64,000 nucleotides of DNA from Misgurnus anguillicaudatus (lineage: Eukaryota > Chordata > Actinopteri > Cypriniformes > Cobitidae). The position numbers and the translations under genes are program-made. The stretch lies in NCBI RefSeq assembly GCF_027580225.2, contig NC_073353.2, forward strand, positions 34,135,001 through 34,199,000, given 5' to 3'. Under the pieces are notes generated by a model that was not told the origin of the DNA, did no database searches, and was given only the letters and a program-made list of their open reading frames with translations. Positions 61,001 through 64,000 of the stretch are shown piece by piece. The first letter of the stretch is position 1. Each line of letters begins with the position of its first letter.

Positions 61001-64000
61001 CTCTTTAGGGGAGACAATTGTCCATTCTTCCTCCTCAGTTCCAGGTTGACAGGTTTCGACTATATACCCAGTGATTTCAGAACCACCATCATATGCTGGT
61101 TTGTTCCATGCAAGTGTGATCGAAGAACTTGTTGTGTCTAGGATTCTTGGGTTGCCAGGTGGCCCTGGTTTAAAAAGAGCGTCTGTAGCCTTCACAAATG
61201 GTGATGAAGGACTTGGTTCACTTATTCCTGCTGCATTCTCTGCAAAAACTCTGAATTCATATTCATGGCTTGGGACAAGGCCAGATACCTTGAAATGCAA
61301 GTCAGTAACATTCTTTTTGTTACATTTAACCCAACGCAAACTAATCCTGTCTCTCTTTTCAATGCGATAACTAGTAATTTTGCTTCCACCATTGCTGGTT
61401 GGTGCTCCCCAACAGAGAACCATTGAATCCTTGGTGACGGCTGTTATTTCAGGTGTTTGTGGGGGACTTGGTGGTACATATGGATTTTCAGCAATGGTTG
61501 GCTCAGATTCTAGAGGTTCTCCAACACCATACTTGTTAACTGCCATAACTCTGAAAATGTATTCATTTCCTTTAAGTAATTTTGTTACTTGACACTGGTT
61601 AACCTGCAAGTCTGATGCTACATTTGTCCAAGCAAGTCTGCTTGATTCACGTTTTTCAATAATATAATGTTCAATGTTTGCCCCACCATCATCATCAGGT
61701 GGATTCCATGTGAGCATGCATTTTTCTGCAGTTATACCTGAAACTGCCAGAGGTCCCCTTGGTGGTCCTGGTCTATCAAGAACCTTCACATTGAAGACAT
61801 GCTTTGCAAAACCTCCAACATTTGTTGCTGTCAGAACAAATTCACCACCATCCCTTCTAATAGAATCCTTATTGATCAATGTTGCTGTAAGATCTGTCAT
61901 TTTAATTTGTAGTTTGGGTGTGTTTTCAACATCTTTTCCTTCTTTGGTCCAAACCATGGATGGTAATGGTTGGCCTGCAACATCAGCTTCAAGTTTGAAC
62001 ATCTCTCCAGCTTTTACAAGCACAACATCTTTAAATTTGGCATCAACCATAATTCTTGGTTCTATAATGTCATCTTTGCAAGTAATTGGATCTGATGGAT
62101 CTGATGGATTACTGACAGCACCAACAGAATTTCTTGCAAGTATTCGGAATTCATAAGATGAATCCTGTGTCAAGCCACTTACAGTGAAAGTAGTTTCAAT
62201 AATATTTGTAAAGTTAGCTTTTGTCCAACGTCCAGCTGGAAGGTCCCTCTTTTCCACAGAATACCCAGTAATCTTAAATCCACCATCATACTCTGGCTTC
62301 GTCCACTGAATAGTGATAGCATTTTTGGACACATGGATGGGCACAGGTTGGCCAGGTGGATCTACTGGATCCAGAGCAAGGATTGGTTCAGAAGCTTTGC
62401 TTGGTTTTCCAATTCCAGCAATGTTTTCAGCAAACACACGGAATTCATATGCAATACCATCCTCTAGCCCTGTGGATTTAAAAAGATTTCCGGCCACAAG
62501 TGTCTTGCTAATCCTCTGCCAGACAATACTGTTCCTCTCTTTTCTTTCAACATGGTAACCAGTGACTTCACTTCCACCATCAGAAACAGGCTCATTCCAG
62601 CCAACTGTAATTGTATCCTTTGTGAAAGCAACAACTTTGGGTGTTCCTGGTGGTCCAGGAACCTTAAATGGATATGCAGCAACCACTGCCTCTGAGGTTA
62701 TTGGAGGCCCTGTGCCATATCTATTTTTGGCTTTGACACGGAATTGGTACTCAACACCTGTAGTTAAACGTGTTGCTTTGAATGTTGTGCGAATGATCAA
62801 TGAGGACAATTCTACCCATGTTTGACTCGTAGTTTCCCTCATTTCAACTATATAGTTATTAATTGGCACTCCTCCATCATTTTCAGGAGCATCCCAGGAG
62901 AACTCAATGAACGTACGTGTTATTTTGTCGAGTTTAACTGGCCCCTTTGGTGGTCCAGGCACATCATGCACTTTTACCGTAATGCTATCTGTGACTGAGC
63001 CAACTATATTCTTCCCTGTCATTGAATATATACCAATGTCACTCCTTAAACATTCATTAATGATTAAGATAGTTGAGGTGGAGGTATTTTCAGTCAATAA
63101 CCGTTGTGAAAGTTTCAGGGGTTGATTGTCTTTCTGCCATGAAACTGTTGGTTTAGGACGTCCAGAAACAGGCACCTCAACCTTTATGTTATCTCCAGCC
63201 TTGGCGATAACTACCCTCTTACACACACCACTAAGGTCAAATTCTGGCAGAGAATTTTGTTCTCTGATAACAACAAGTCGGCTTACACAAGGTTGACTTC
63301 TTCCAGAATTGTTCACGGCCATCACACGGAATATGTATTCTTCATTTTCATTAAGATTTTTCACAATGCAGCCCAGAGCCTTAACAGTTGTCACATGGGC
63401 CCACTGGTCTGTTCCCTTCTTTTGCGCCTCAACTACATATCCAGTAACTCTACTTCCACCATCATGTTTTGGTTTTGTCCATGCAAGGCTGACTGTGTTC
63501 TTTGTGACATCAGTAAAAGTAATATTTTGTGGTGGAGTGGGTGCCTGAGATACTCTGATGGGGTCTGGGGTTTCAACTGCTTCACCAATGCCATATTCAT
63601 TTTCAGCAGATACTCTAAAATAATATTCTAAACCCTCTCCTAAATCAGGAACTCTAACAGAGCGTGTTCCACATTGTGTGATTGCTGTAGCATATGCCTT
63701 CCGGGTAGACTCCCTTTTCTCAATTATGTAATTGGTAATCTTTGCTCCTCCATCAATAAGAGGCATCTCCCATTGCAATGTGACACTCTCTTTGTCAATG
63801 GCCGTGGGTTTCAGATTTAGAGGAGGTCCAGGAGAGTCCAACACTCTTACATTCACAGAGGCAGTCTTCAATCCAGCAGCATTCTTTAATGTCAAGTCAT
63901 ATTTTCCTGCATCATTCCTGTTACAGTCAGGGATGACCAATAAGGTATATGATTCAGTATTGTCAACGTGTGCACGAGTCCTTAATGGGGAATTCTCTTT
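21747..64000 (-). CDS. ttn: titin, 3' part: A-band C-zone and P-zone, titin kinase and M-band (gene continues past the window)
   Basis: Giant sarcomeric protein spanning half a sarcomere, from Z-disc to M-line. It serves as ruler for the thick filament, as spring, and as M-band scaffold. This window holds its C-terminal part: 38 exons (w1-w38, listed separately), about 12,430 residues, with 75 Fn3 and 31 Ig domains in the A-band part, then the kinase and nine M-band Ig domains. Fn3 modules show the W..P..DGG..I..Y.VE.R core and the YEFRV.A.N..G signature. Ig modules show the W.K.G and DSG.Y.. signatures. The C-terminus ends in the M10 Ig and ...NVRIRSM, close to the mammalian end. All splice sites except two are canonical. 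Teleosts such as zebrafish carry two tandem titin genes (ttna/ttnb); the sequence alone does not tell me which this is. No start codon lies in the window. Confidence 0.97.
22152..22460 (-). CDS. ttn: titin exon w37 (Mex5-like): is7, Ser/Met-rich insertion
   Basis: Begins LVEEPAKMVIMERS, passes through TSIQGSLSAK and a long low-complexity tract rich in Ser, Met and Ala (SMSASSMSSMSSEARASM), and ends ITRGLKG. Both flanking introns are phase 1, so skipping keeps the frame. It matches mammalian is7, which is alternatively spliced and binds calpain-3 there. A 24-bp unit encoding SSSMMAMS is tandemly duplicated near 22214-22262. Confidence 0.93.
22461..23820 (-). other. ttn: titin intron between w36 and w37
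   Basis: An unusually long intron for this part of the gene (1,360 bp against a typical 50-150). It carries a nested inverted-repeat element at 22939-23346, described separately. The remainder is AT-rich with no open coding frame. Confidence 0.9.
22939..23346. repeat. nested inverted-repeat MITE in titin intron
   Basis: The outer ends are mirror copies (TTAAAGGCGGGGTGCATGAT and, inward from the right, TTAAAGGCGGAGTGCATGAT). Inside, at 23140-23314, lies a GC-rich palindrome: ATAGGCTTGTTCGACTTC on the left, its mirror on the right, with GCGGCG and GACGTCA blocks between. In pre-mRNA this would fold into a stable hairpin. Confidence 0.85.
23821..23974 (-). CDS. ttn: titin exon w36 (Mex4-like): second half of M9 Ig
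   Basis: Begins VTVTSNIKLSRSKSVYKLE, contains DSGKYTIIAKNKYGQCSAT and ends SLNVL. It enters in phase 0 and leaves in phase 1, so it completes the Ig started in w35. The Ig is split exactly as in mammalian titin. Confidence 0.95.
24060..24550 (-). CDS. ttn: titin exon w35 (Mex3-like): short is6, M8 Ig, first half of M9 Ig
   Basis: Starts with a short charged linker (LERKTELTEQLLKKEI), much shorter than the mammalian is6 as I recall it. M8 follows (KMSEGQTVTLRA, DVKWILNGIQLSNSENYRY, HRDQGILTCEA). The first M9 strands come next (PNFLVQPHSQNVNEGQNVTF, EWLKDNTL). It ends in phase 0 at GTGAGT. Confidence 0.95.
24660..24816 (-). CDS. ttn: titin exon w34 (Mex2-like): second half of M7 Ig
   Basis: Reads ILTQGGRYEIYEEHGSAHLE, then DSGVYTCTAKNTAGSV, and ends CTVTIK. 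It enters in phase 0 and leaves in phase 1 (donor GTATAA, a weak match). ITQGG.Y and YTC..KN.AGSV identify the domain as the counterpart of mammalian M7, although it is only the sixth M-band Ig here. Confidence 0.93.
24909..30091 (-). CDS. ttn: titin exon w33 (Mex1-like): A169-A170, titin kinase, M1-M5, linkers, start of M7
   Basis: A 5.2-kb exon. Order and approximate positions: Ig A169 (30091-29790), Fn3 A170 (29790-29495), kinase (29412-28640) with its regulatory tail (to about 28465), Ig M1 (28460-28180), M2 (28110-27790) with PPEFTLPLCNRTAYIGENVR, M3 (27780-27495), a charged linker of about 460 residues (27490-26105) rich in Lys, Glu, Arg and Tyr, M4 (26105-25815), a Thr/Val/Glu-rich linker (to 25490), M5 (25488-25205), the KSP linker, and the first half of M7. 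In mammals A168-A170 bind MuRF1, the kinase tail region binds NBR1, and M4 binds myomesin. It leaves in phase 0 at GTATGT. No Ig equivalent to mammalian M6 lies between the KSP linker and M7. Confidence 0.95.
25030..25203 (-). other. ttn: KSP-repeat linker between M5 and M7
   Basis: About 58 residues with six KSP motifs and one RSP: RVKSP, RIKSP, IRSP, RMKSP, PIKSP, RVKSP, TPKSP. In mammals this linker (is4) carries VKSP repeats that proline-directed kinases phosphorylate in differentiating muscle. I recall fewer repeats in the mammalian linker. Confidence 0.85.
28640..29412 (-). other. ttn: titin kinase catalytic domain with divergent motifs
   Basis: Runs from NKYMIAEELGRGQFSIVHRC to LNHPWL. 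Visible landmarks: AXK lysine in YMAKFVKV (29313-29315), catalytic-loop aspartate in GHFDIRPEN (29040-29042), DMWSVG and the R of KHRMTAAEAL. Divergent: the Gly-rich loop ends in Ser (GRGQFS, 29364-29366), the DFG position reads ELG (28974-28982; EFG in mammals), and the P+1 loop reads AEFAAPE (28911-28922) where mammals have PEYYAPE. A C-terminal tail (KHKRYYQAMAKKEW and following) matches the autoinhibitory segment. Titin kinase is widely regarded as a pseudokinase or mechanosensing scaffold. Confidence 0.93.
30197..30790 (-). CDS. ttn: titin exon w32: Fn3 and Ig (A168-like)
   Basis: Fn3 beginning ERPGAPFKPVVSGLTKSSCV with KPPLIDGGSKIKNY and YEFRVKCENLGGES, then Ig IDIQAPAFKEDLRNMSVKFK with VIKWFKRGKEIQ. 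It ends DVEG in phase 1 (GTAAGC). With the start of w33 it rebuilds the Ig-Ig-Fn3 block that precedes the kinase in all vertebrate titins. Confidence 0.95.
30879..31184 (-). CDS. ttn: titin exon w31: Fn3
   Basis: DKPAVPEGPLVLDALLKNSV to AILIKSQLG, with the core APKDDGGSMITNYIVEKRED and YFFRVSAQNRYGNSD. Single-domain exon, phase 1 at both ends. Together with the first Fn3 of w32 it separates two Ig-Ig pairs in the P-zone. Confidence 0.95.
31297..31866 (-). CDS. ttn: titin exon w30: tandem Ig-Ig
   Basis: Two Ig domains without an Fn3 between them. The first: LRKEMDEVTAKLGQTATLKC, EIKWYKGGKEI, DEGLYTCKAVNEAGE. The second: APQFPVPLKDKYFATCGSTV, KIMWLYGAKTL, GGKYRIRINNHFGSA. An Ig-Ig pair marks the P-zone near the kinase. 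Phase 1 at both ends. Confidence 0.95.
31959..32258 (-). CDS. ttn: titin exon w29: Fn3
   Basis: DKPSQPGEIDTVTVTKDYIT to IKTKLGG, with CDGGKPVLGYWIEYRK and YEFRVFAENETGISRPRR. Third Fn3 of an Ig-Fn3-Fn3-Fn3 block. Donor GTAAGT. Confidence 0.95.
32368..32670 (-). CDS. ttn: titin exon w28: Fn3
   Basis: VPEASGTPPEIMDVTKSSAA to VVCKDPFG, with DDGGSCIIGYYIEYKEV and YQFRVIVVNAIGESE. Acceptor TAG, donor GTATGA, a somewhat weak donor. Phase 1 at both ends. Confidence 0.94.
32765..33349 (-). CDS. ttn: titin exon w27: Ig and Fn3
   Basis: Ig DPPSYDLEAKYKDVLVVRSG with CKWTKDGSEVTNRA and DSGIYNLQLENKCGKK, then Fn3 SSAPEGPLRIDEIQAHSVRL with DNGGSEIVGYIVERRE and YHFKVTAENQFGISN. It ends PKTPI plus one base at GTAAGT. 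Confidence 0.95.
33458..33760 (-). CDS. ttn: titin exon w26: Fn3
   Basis: DPPGSPQNPRITDTTKSSVS to VVTIAEMLG, with EEGGSKVSGYLIEMQKV and FKFRVMACNAGGPGE. Donor GTAAGG, phase 1. Confidence 0.95.
33855..34157 (-). CDS. ttn: titin exon w25: Fn3
   Basis: IPGPPGRPIVFDVSRDGMTV to AVATDPVG, with DEDGGLEVSGYIIERKEV and YEHRVTAINARGVGK. Donor GTAAGT, phase 1. Confidence 0.95.
34270..34569 (-). CDS. ttn: titin exon w24: Fn3
   Basis: DKPDEPQGPIRLDEIDATSV to VLCKSFK, with RDGGAPVSSYVVEQRDA and YVFRVAATNRYGTGE. The start (AG|ATAAACCC) matters for the donor problem of w23: an exon ending in G at the canonical place would join to give DKPDEP. Confidence 0.94.
34638..34949 (-). CDS. ttn: titin exon w23: Ig, 3' boundary uncertain
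   Basis: Ig MPKIDLSTIPNKVISVLAGK with CSWFFNDNKVKIQ and DSGVYTLEVKNITGVTTE, ending VIIL. At the place where sister exons end (after CTTG at 34662) the next bases are ATAAAT, not GT. The nearest in-phase GT is A|GTGATA, which sets the boundary given here and adds eight residues (DKYSLLTY). If the canonical place is used, the intron is non-GT. Confidence 0.7.
35027..35635 (-). CDS. ttn: titin exon w22: Fn3-Fn3, 3' boundary uncertain
   Basis: Fn3 DTPGPPGPIKMKELTKDSAH with GGAPVNNYIIERREA, then Fn3 LPPAKLEVVDVTKSSVSLAW with GGSRITGYIVEACRA, ending VTVQEQR. At the expected end (after AGAG at 35042) the sequence is TTATGC, not GT. In-phase GT sites follow at 35032 (GTAGTA) and 35026 (GTAAAA); the latter is used here. 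The domains are certain, the last 3-5 residues are not. Confidence 0.7.
35742..36023 (-). CDS. ttn: titin exon w21: Ig
   Basis: EIPDLELPDELTKTICLRAG with TITWSKPGVDLHNRG and DAGRYTLEASNTAGKKDASI, ending VKIYG. Donor GTATCT, phase 1. Confidence 0.94.
36139..36441 (-). CDS. ttn: titin exon w20: Fn3
   Basis: TPDAPTIPRITDTHKESITL to TEPVERIG, with EDGGADIIGYILEMQEV and YCFRVAAVNVNGAGD. Donor GTATGT, phase 1. Confidence 0.95.
36541..36846 (-). CDS. ttn: titin exon w19: Fn3
   Basis: VPSPPGAPEILAVGKDFATI to VCKVKTG, with ESDGGSEVTNYLIELREK and YQFRITAMNAAGDSEP. Donor GTATGT, phase 1. Confidence 0.95.
36950..37246 (-). CDS. ttn: titin exon w18: Fn3
   Basis: DTPGPCRDITVSNVSEEKCT to IVARNSF, with EDGGDPITHYTLERRDT and YIFRVRGVNKYGAGV. 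Donor A|GTAAGT, phase 1. Confidence 0.95.
37348..37638 (-). CDS. ttn: titin exon w17: Ig
   Basis: PPKAELDSKLLVDTVTVRAG with KVFWAKGPKELELCD and DTGKYILTVKNASGTKTAEV, ending VKVLG. Donor GTAAGT, phase 1. Confidence 0.95.
37741..38046 (-). CDS. ttn: titin exon w16: Fn3
   Basis: Has no in-frame ATG and is easy to miss. It reads DPPGKPEVTAVSRSTVSVKW, NDGGSPITGYIVERKPYSL, CNYTNVTDTNFTVTALGEG, YEFRVIAKNANGVFST and ends TCKAEY plus one base at A|GTACGT. Phase 1 at both ends. It supplies the third Fn3 of its block. Confidence 0.93.
38147..38449 (-). CDS. ttn: titin exon w15: Fn3
   Basis: VPSGAPTRPEVFSVTANSMS to VAQNPVG, with HDGGSKVSGYWIEKKERN and YQFRVYAMNSAGLSKAS. Donor GTACGT, phase 1. Confidence 0.95.
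38547..40613 (-). CDS. ttn: titin exon w14: Fn3-Fn3-Ig-Fn3-Fn3-Ig-Fn3
   Basis: Seven domains fused in one exon. First Fn3 VPDSPGTPDATDVDGESITI; second PDAPSIVNVKDSTNTSV; Ig APEIDIDASFQQTHIVKSGG; Fn3 GMPGPIFIEEVSKGALTLVW; Fn3 APPKRVDIIDTTDTTATLAW; Ig IEPTADLSGITNQLITKKIG; Fn3 SPPEGPIEISSITSESCVL. It ends AEHPFG at GTATGT. The same stretch elsewhere in the gene is cut into one-domain exons. Confidence 0.95.
40699..40998 (-). CDS. ttn: titin exon w13: Fn3
   Basis: DTPGEPVGPIMFSDITEGKV to VIAQMQY, with NDGCSNITHYIVEKRETS and YQFRVSAVNKIGVSR. The usual DGGS is DGCS here. Donor A|GTAAGA, phase 1. Confidence 0.95.
41110..41394 (-). CDS. ttn: titin exon w12: Ig
   Basis: APNIEFGQEYFEGVSLKAGE with KVTWFRDGTELTKKM and HRGIYTVEATNSVGTKKEAM, ending VEVFG. 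Donor GTAATA, a weak one, phase 1. Confidence 0.94.
41500..41793 (-). CDS. ttn: titin exon w11: Fn3
   Basis: DPPETPDYVDVTSDSVKLKW to YVVIRDES, with RDGGSKIVAYDVEKRQNQ and YEFRVIARNAIGTVSPP. Donor T|GTAAGT, phase 1. Confidence 0.95.
41878..43644 (-). CDS. ttn: titin exon w10: Ig-Fn3-Fn3-Ig-Fn3-Fn3
   Basis: Six domains in one exon. Ig EEAQVDTDVAMRTHYIVKAG; Fn3 PAACRNLALKDVTRGNVTL; Fn3 GPVKDLAMKDSTKTSVTLQW; Ig APEANLDDYPDGQISVRLGH; Fn3 AKPIGPIRLDEVRAESITI; Fn3 GAPGRPVVYNITNDGMTLQW. It ends VSPVG at GTACGT. Phase 1 at both ends. Confidence 0.95.
43746..44051 (-). CDS. ttn: titin exon w9: Fn3
   Basis: Lacks a usable in-frame start, so ORF callers miss it. It reads DPPYEPTKLKVVDSTKTSIT, CDGGSEILSYVVEKKIG, EYVASGLKPDVDYYFRVSAV, NCAGRGDPIEM and ends AKDIL plus one base at GTATGT. 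Acceptor AAG, phase 1 at both ends. Confidence 0.93.
44178..44480 (-). CDS. ttn: titin exon w8: Fn3
   Basis: TPGQPCTPTATDITRTSMQI to KAADPVG, with VDGGSMVTGYYLERRDKK and YQYRVCAINKAGEGP. Donor GTATGT, phase 1. Confidence 0.95.
44625..44924 (-). CDS. ttn: titin exon w7: Fn3
   Basis: DKPGPPAGLIEFKLVTADKI to IAKNAFG, with DEGGAKVTHYIVEKRETS and YVFRVRGVNKFGAGE. Donor GTAAGG, phase 1. Confidence 0.95.
45032..45319 (-). CDS. ttn: titin exon w6: Ig
   Basis: APVIDLPPEYLDVVQYKAGA with TIEWLKDGKELVSSA and NTGTYEIKIRNVFGTASAS, ending IQILG. Donor GTTTGT, the weakest of the GT donors in this stretch. Phase 1. Confidence 0.93.
45412..45708 (-). CDS. ttn: titin exon w5: Fn3
   Basis: EPPANVRISEVTKNSVSLVW to TCVDIS, with FDGGSKITGYMVERRDAP and YEFRVFAKNAVGSVSNP. 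Donor GTAAGT, phase 1. Confidence 0.95.
45799..46101 (-). CDS. ttn: titin exon w4: Fn3
   Basis: VPGPPSSPWAALVSRESLTV to VLAIDACG, with IDGGSPVFGYHVQMKERS and YEFKVAAQNAAGIGKFS. Donor GTAAGT, phase 1. Confidence 0.95.
46184..46771 (-). CDS. ttn: titin exon w3: Ig and Fn3
   Basis: Ig DAPEFDMKNFPHNTVYVRAG with MTRSNVPVKCGKR and DAGRYDIVASNTSGTTK, then Fn3 GPPVGPIEVSDVGETSLCL with YDGGTPVTNYVVLKRETS and YQFRIKAENRFGISD. The Ig has MTR where the core tryptophan is expected (V.W.K). Ends KLPY plus one base at A|GTGAGT. Confidence 0.95.
46879..47175 (-). CDS. ttn: titin exon w2: Fn3
   Basis: EKPSPPSRLGVTAVTKDSVT to VVVKDQLG, with HDGGSRITSYLIDALEKG and YFFRVRAENHAGLSE. First single-domain exon after the giant exon. 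Donor GTAGGT, phase 1. Confidence 0.95.
47269..64000 (-). CDS. ttn: titin exon w1: giant A-band C-zone exon, 57 domains, 5' end outside the window
   Basis: An uninterrupted open frame of 16.7 kb that runs off the window edge in frame (first visible codons KENSPLRTRAHVDNTESYTL, part of an Ig). It has 16 Ig (the first partial) and 41 Fn3 domains in the C-zone pattern Ig-F-F-Ig-F-F-F-Ig-F-F-F. Ig domains start near 63255, 62070, 60862, 59995, 58818, 57573, 56704, 55528, 54331, 53458, 52285, 51084, 50214, 49043 and 47853. Those of one class (P(E/D)(V/I)(D/H)LD..LRK) recur every 3.23-3.29 kb, i.e. five super-repeats. In mammals these repeats bind myosin tails and myosin-binding protein C, with one 43-nm super-repeat per thick-filament period. 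It corresponds to the 17-kb exon of human TTN. It ends KIT plus one base at the donor GTAAGG. Confidence 0.97.

Noticed and set aside
24858..63631. Many plus-strand open frames of 60-190 codons opposite titin
   Set aside because: They are antisense shadows of the titin exons: they stop and start without regard to exon borders, have no splice sites and repeat with the titin domain period.
47269..64000. Regularly spaced repeats resembling a tandem array or satellite
   Set aside because: The periodicity is protein-level titin domain repetition in one open frame, with diverged nucleotides.

Overview
The window is vertebrate genomic DNA, most likely from a teleost and probably a cyprinid close to zebrafish. 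The evidence is a titin gene with fish-like divergence, compact introns of mostly 50-150 bp, and a dense load of palindromic MITEs, Tc1, hAT and PIF/Harbinger remnants of the kind that fill cyprinid genomes. The species call is inference.

Layout. Positions 1-16,100 hold no gene I can support. This part is an intergenic transposon graveyard. It contains a Tc1-type transposase remnant with two other elements inserted in it (972-3868), a non-autonomous hAT with an 8-bp target duplication (7021-8122), two members of one palindromic family (3951-4570, 10912-11413), and a Russian-doll stack of MITEs (11691-13916). Positions 16,262-19,421 (minus strand) are a complete four-exon fkbp7, an ER-lumenal FKBP prolyl isomerase with two EF-hands and a C-terminal HDEL. 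From 21,747 to the window end (minus strand) runs the 3' part of a titin gene: 38 exons, about 37.3 kb of coding sequence, about 12,430 residues. The stop, a roughly 1-kb 3' UTR and a poly(A) signal are present. The gene continues upstream beyond base 64,000.

Titin layout, in transcription order (window exons w1 to w38). w1 is a single open exon of at least 16.7 kb carrying 57 Ig/Fn3 domains of the A-band C-zone, with an 11-domain period of about 3.25 kb. w2-w32 are mostly single-domain exons covering the rest of the C-zone and the P-zone; every intron from w1 to w33 is phase 1. w33 carries the last A-band Ig and Fn3 (equivalents of A169-A170), the titin kinase, M-band Ig domains M1-M5 with their linkers, a KSP-repeat linker, and the first half of the next Ig. 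w34-w38 finish the M-band, including the serine/methionine-rich is7-like exon and the terminal M10 Ig. This is the same six-exon 3' layout (Mex1-Mex6) known from mammals.

Points for a second look. The titin kinase lacks the third glycine of its Gly-rich loop, has ELG at the DFG position and has no tyrosine in the P+1 loop. The M6 Ig domain of mammals appears to be absent. Two neighbouring exons (w22, w23) lack a GT at the homologous donor position. A 105-bp intron is stop-free and in frame. An unusual nested inverted repeat lies in the intron before the is7 exon. fkbp7 and titin are direct neighbours, with no plekha3 between them. I found no wholly undescribed system here.
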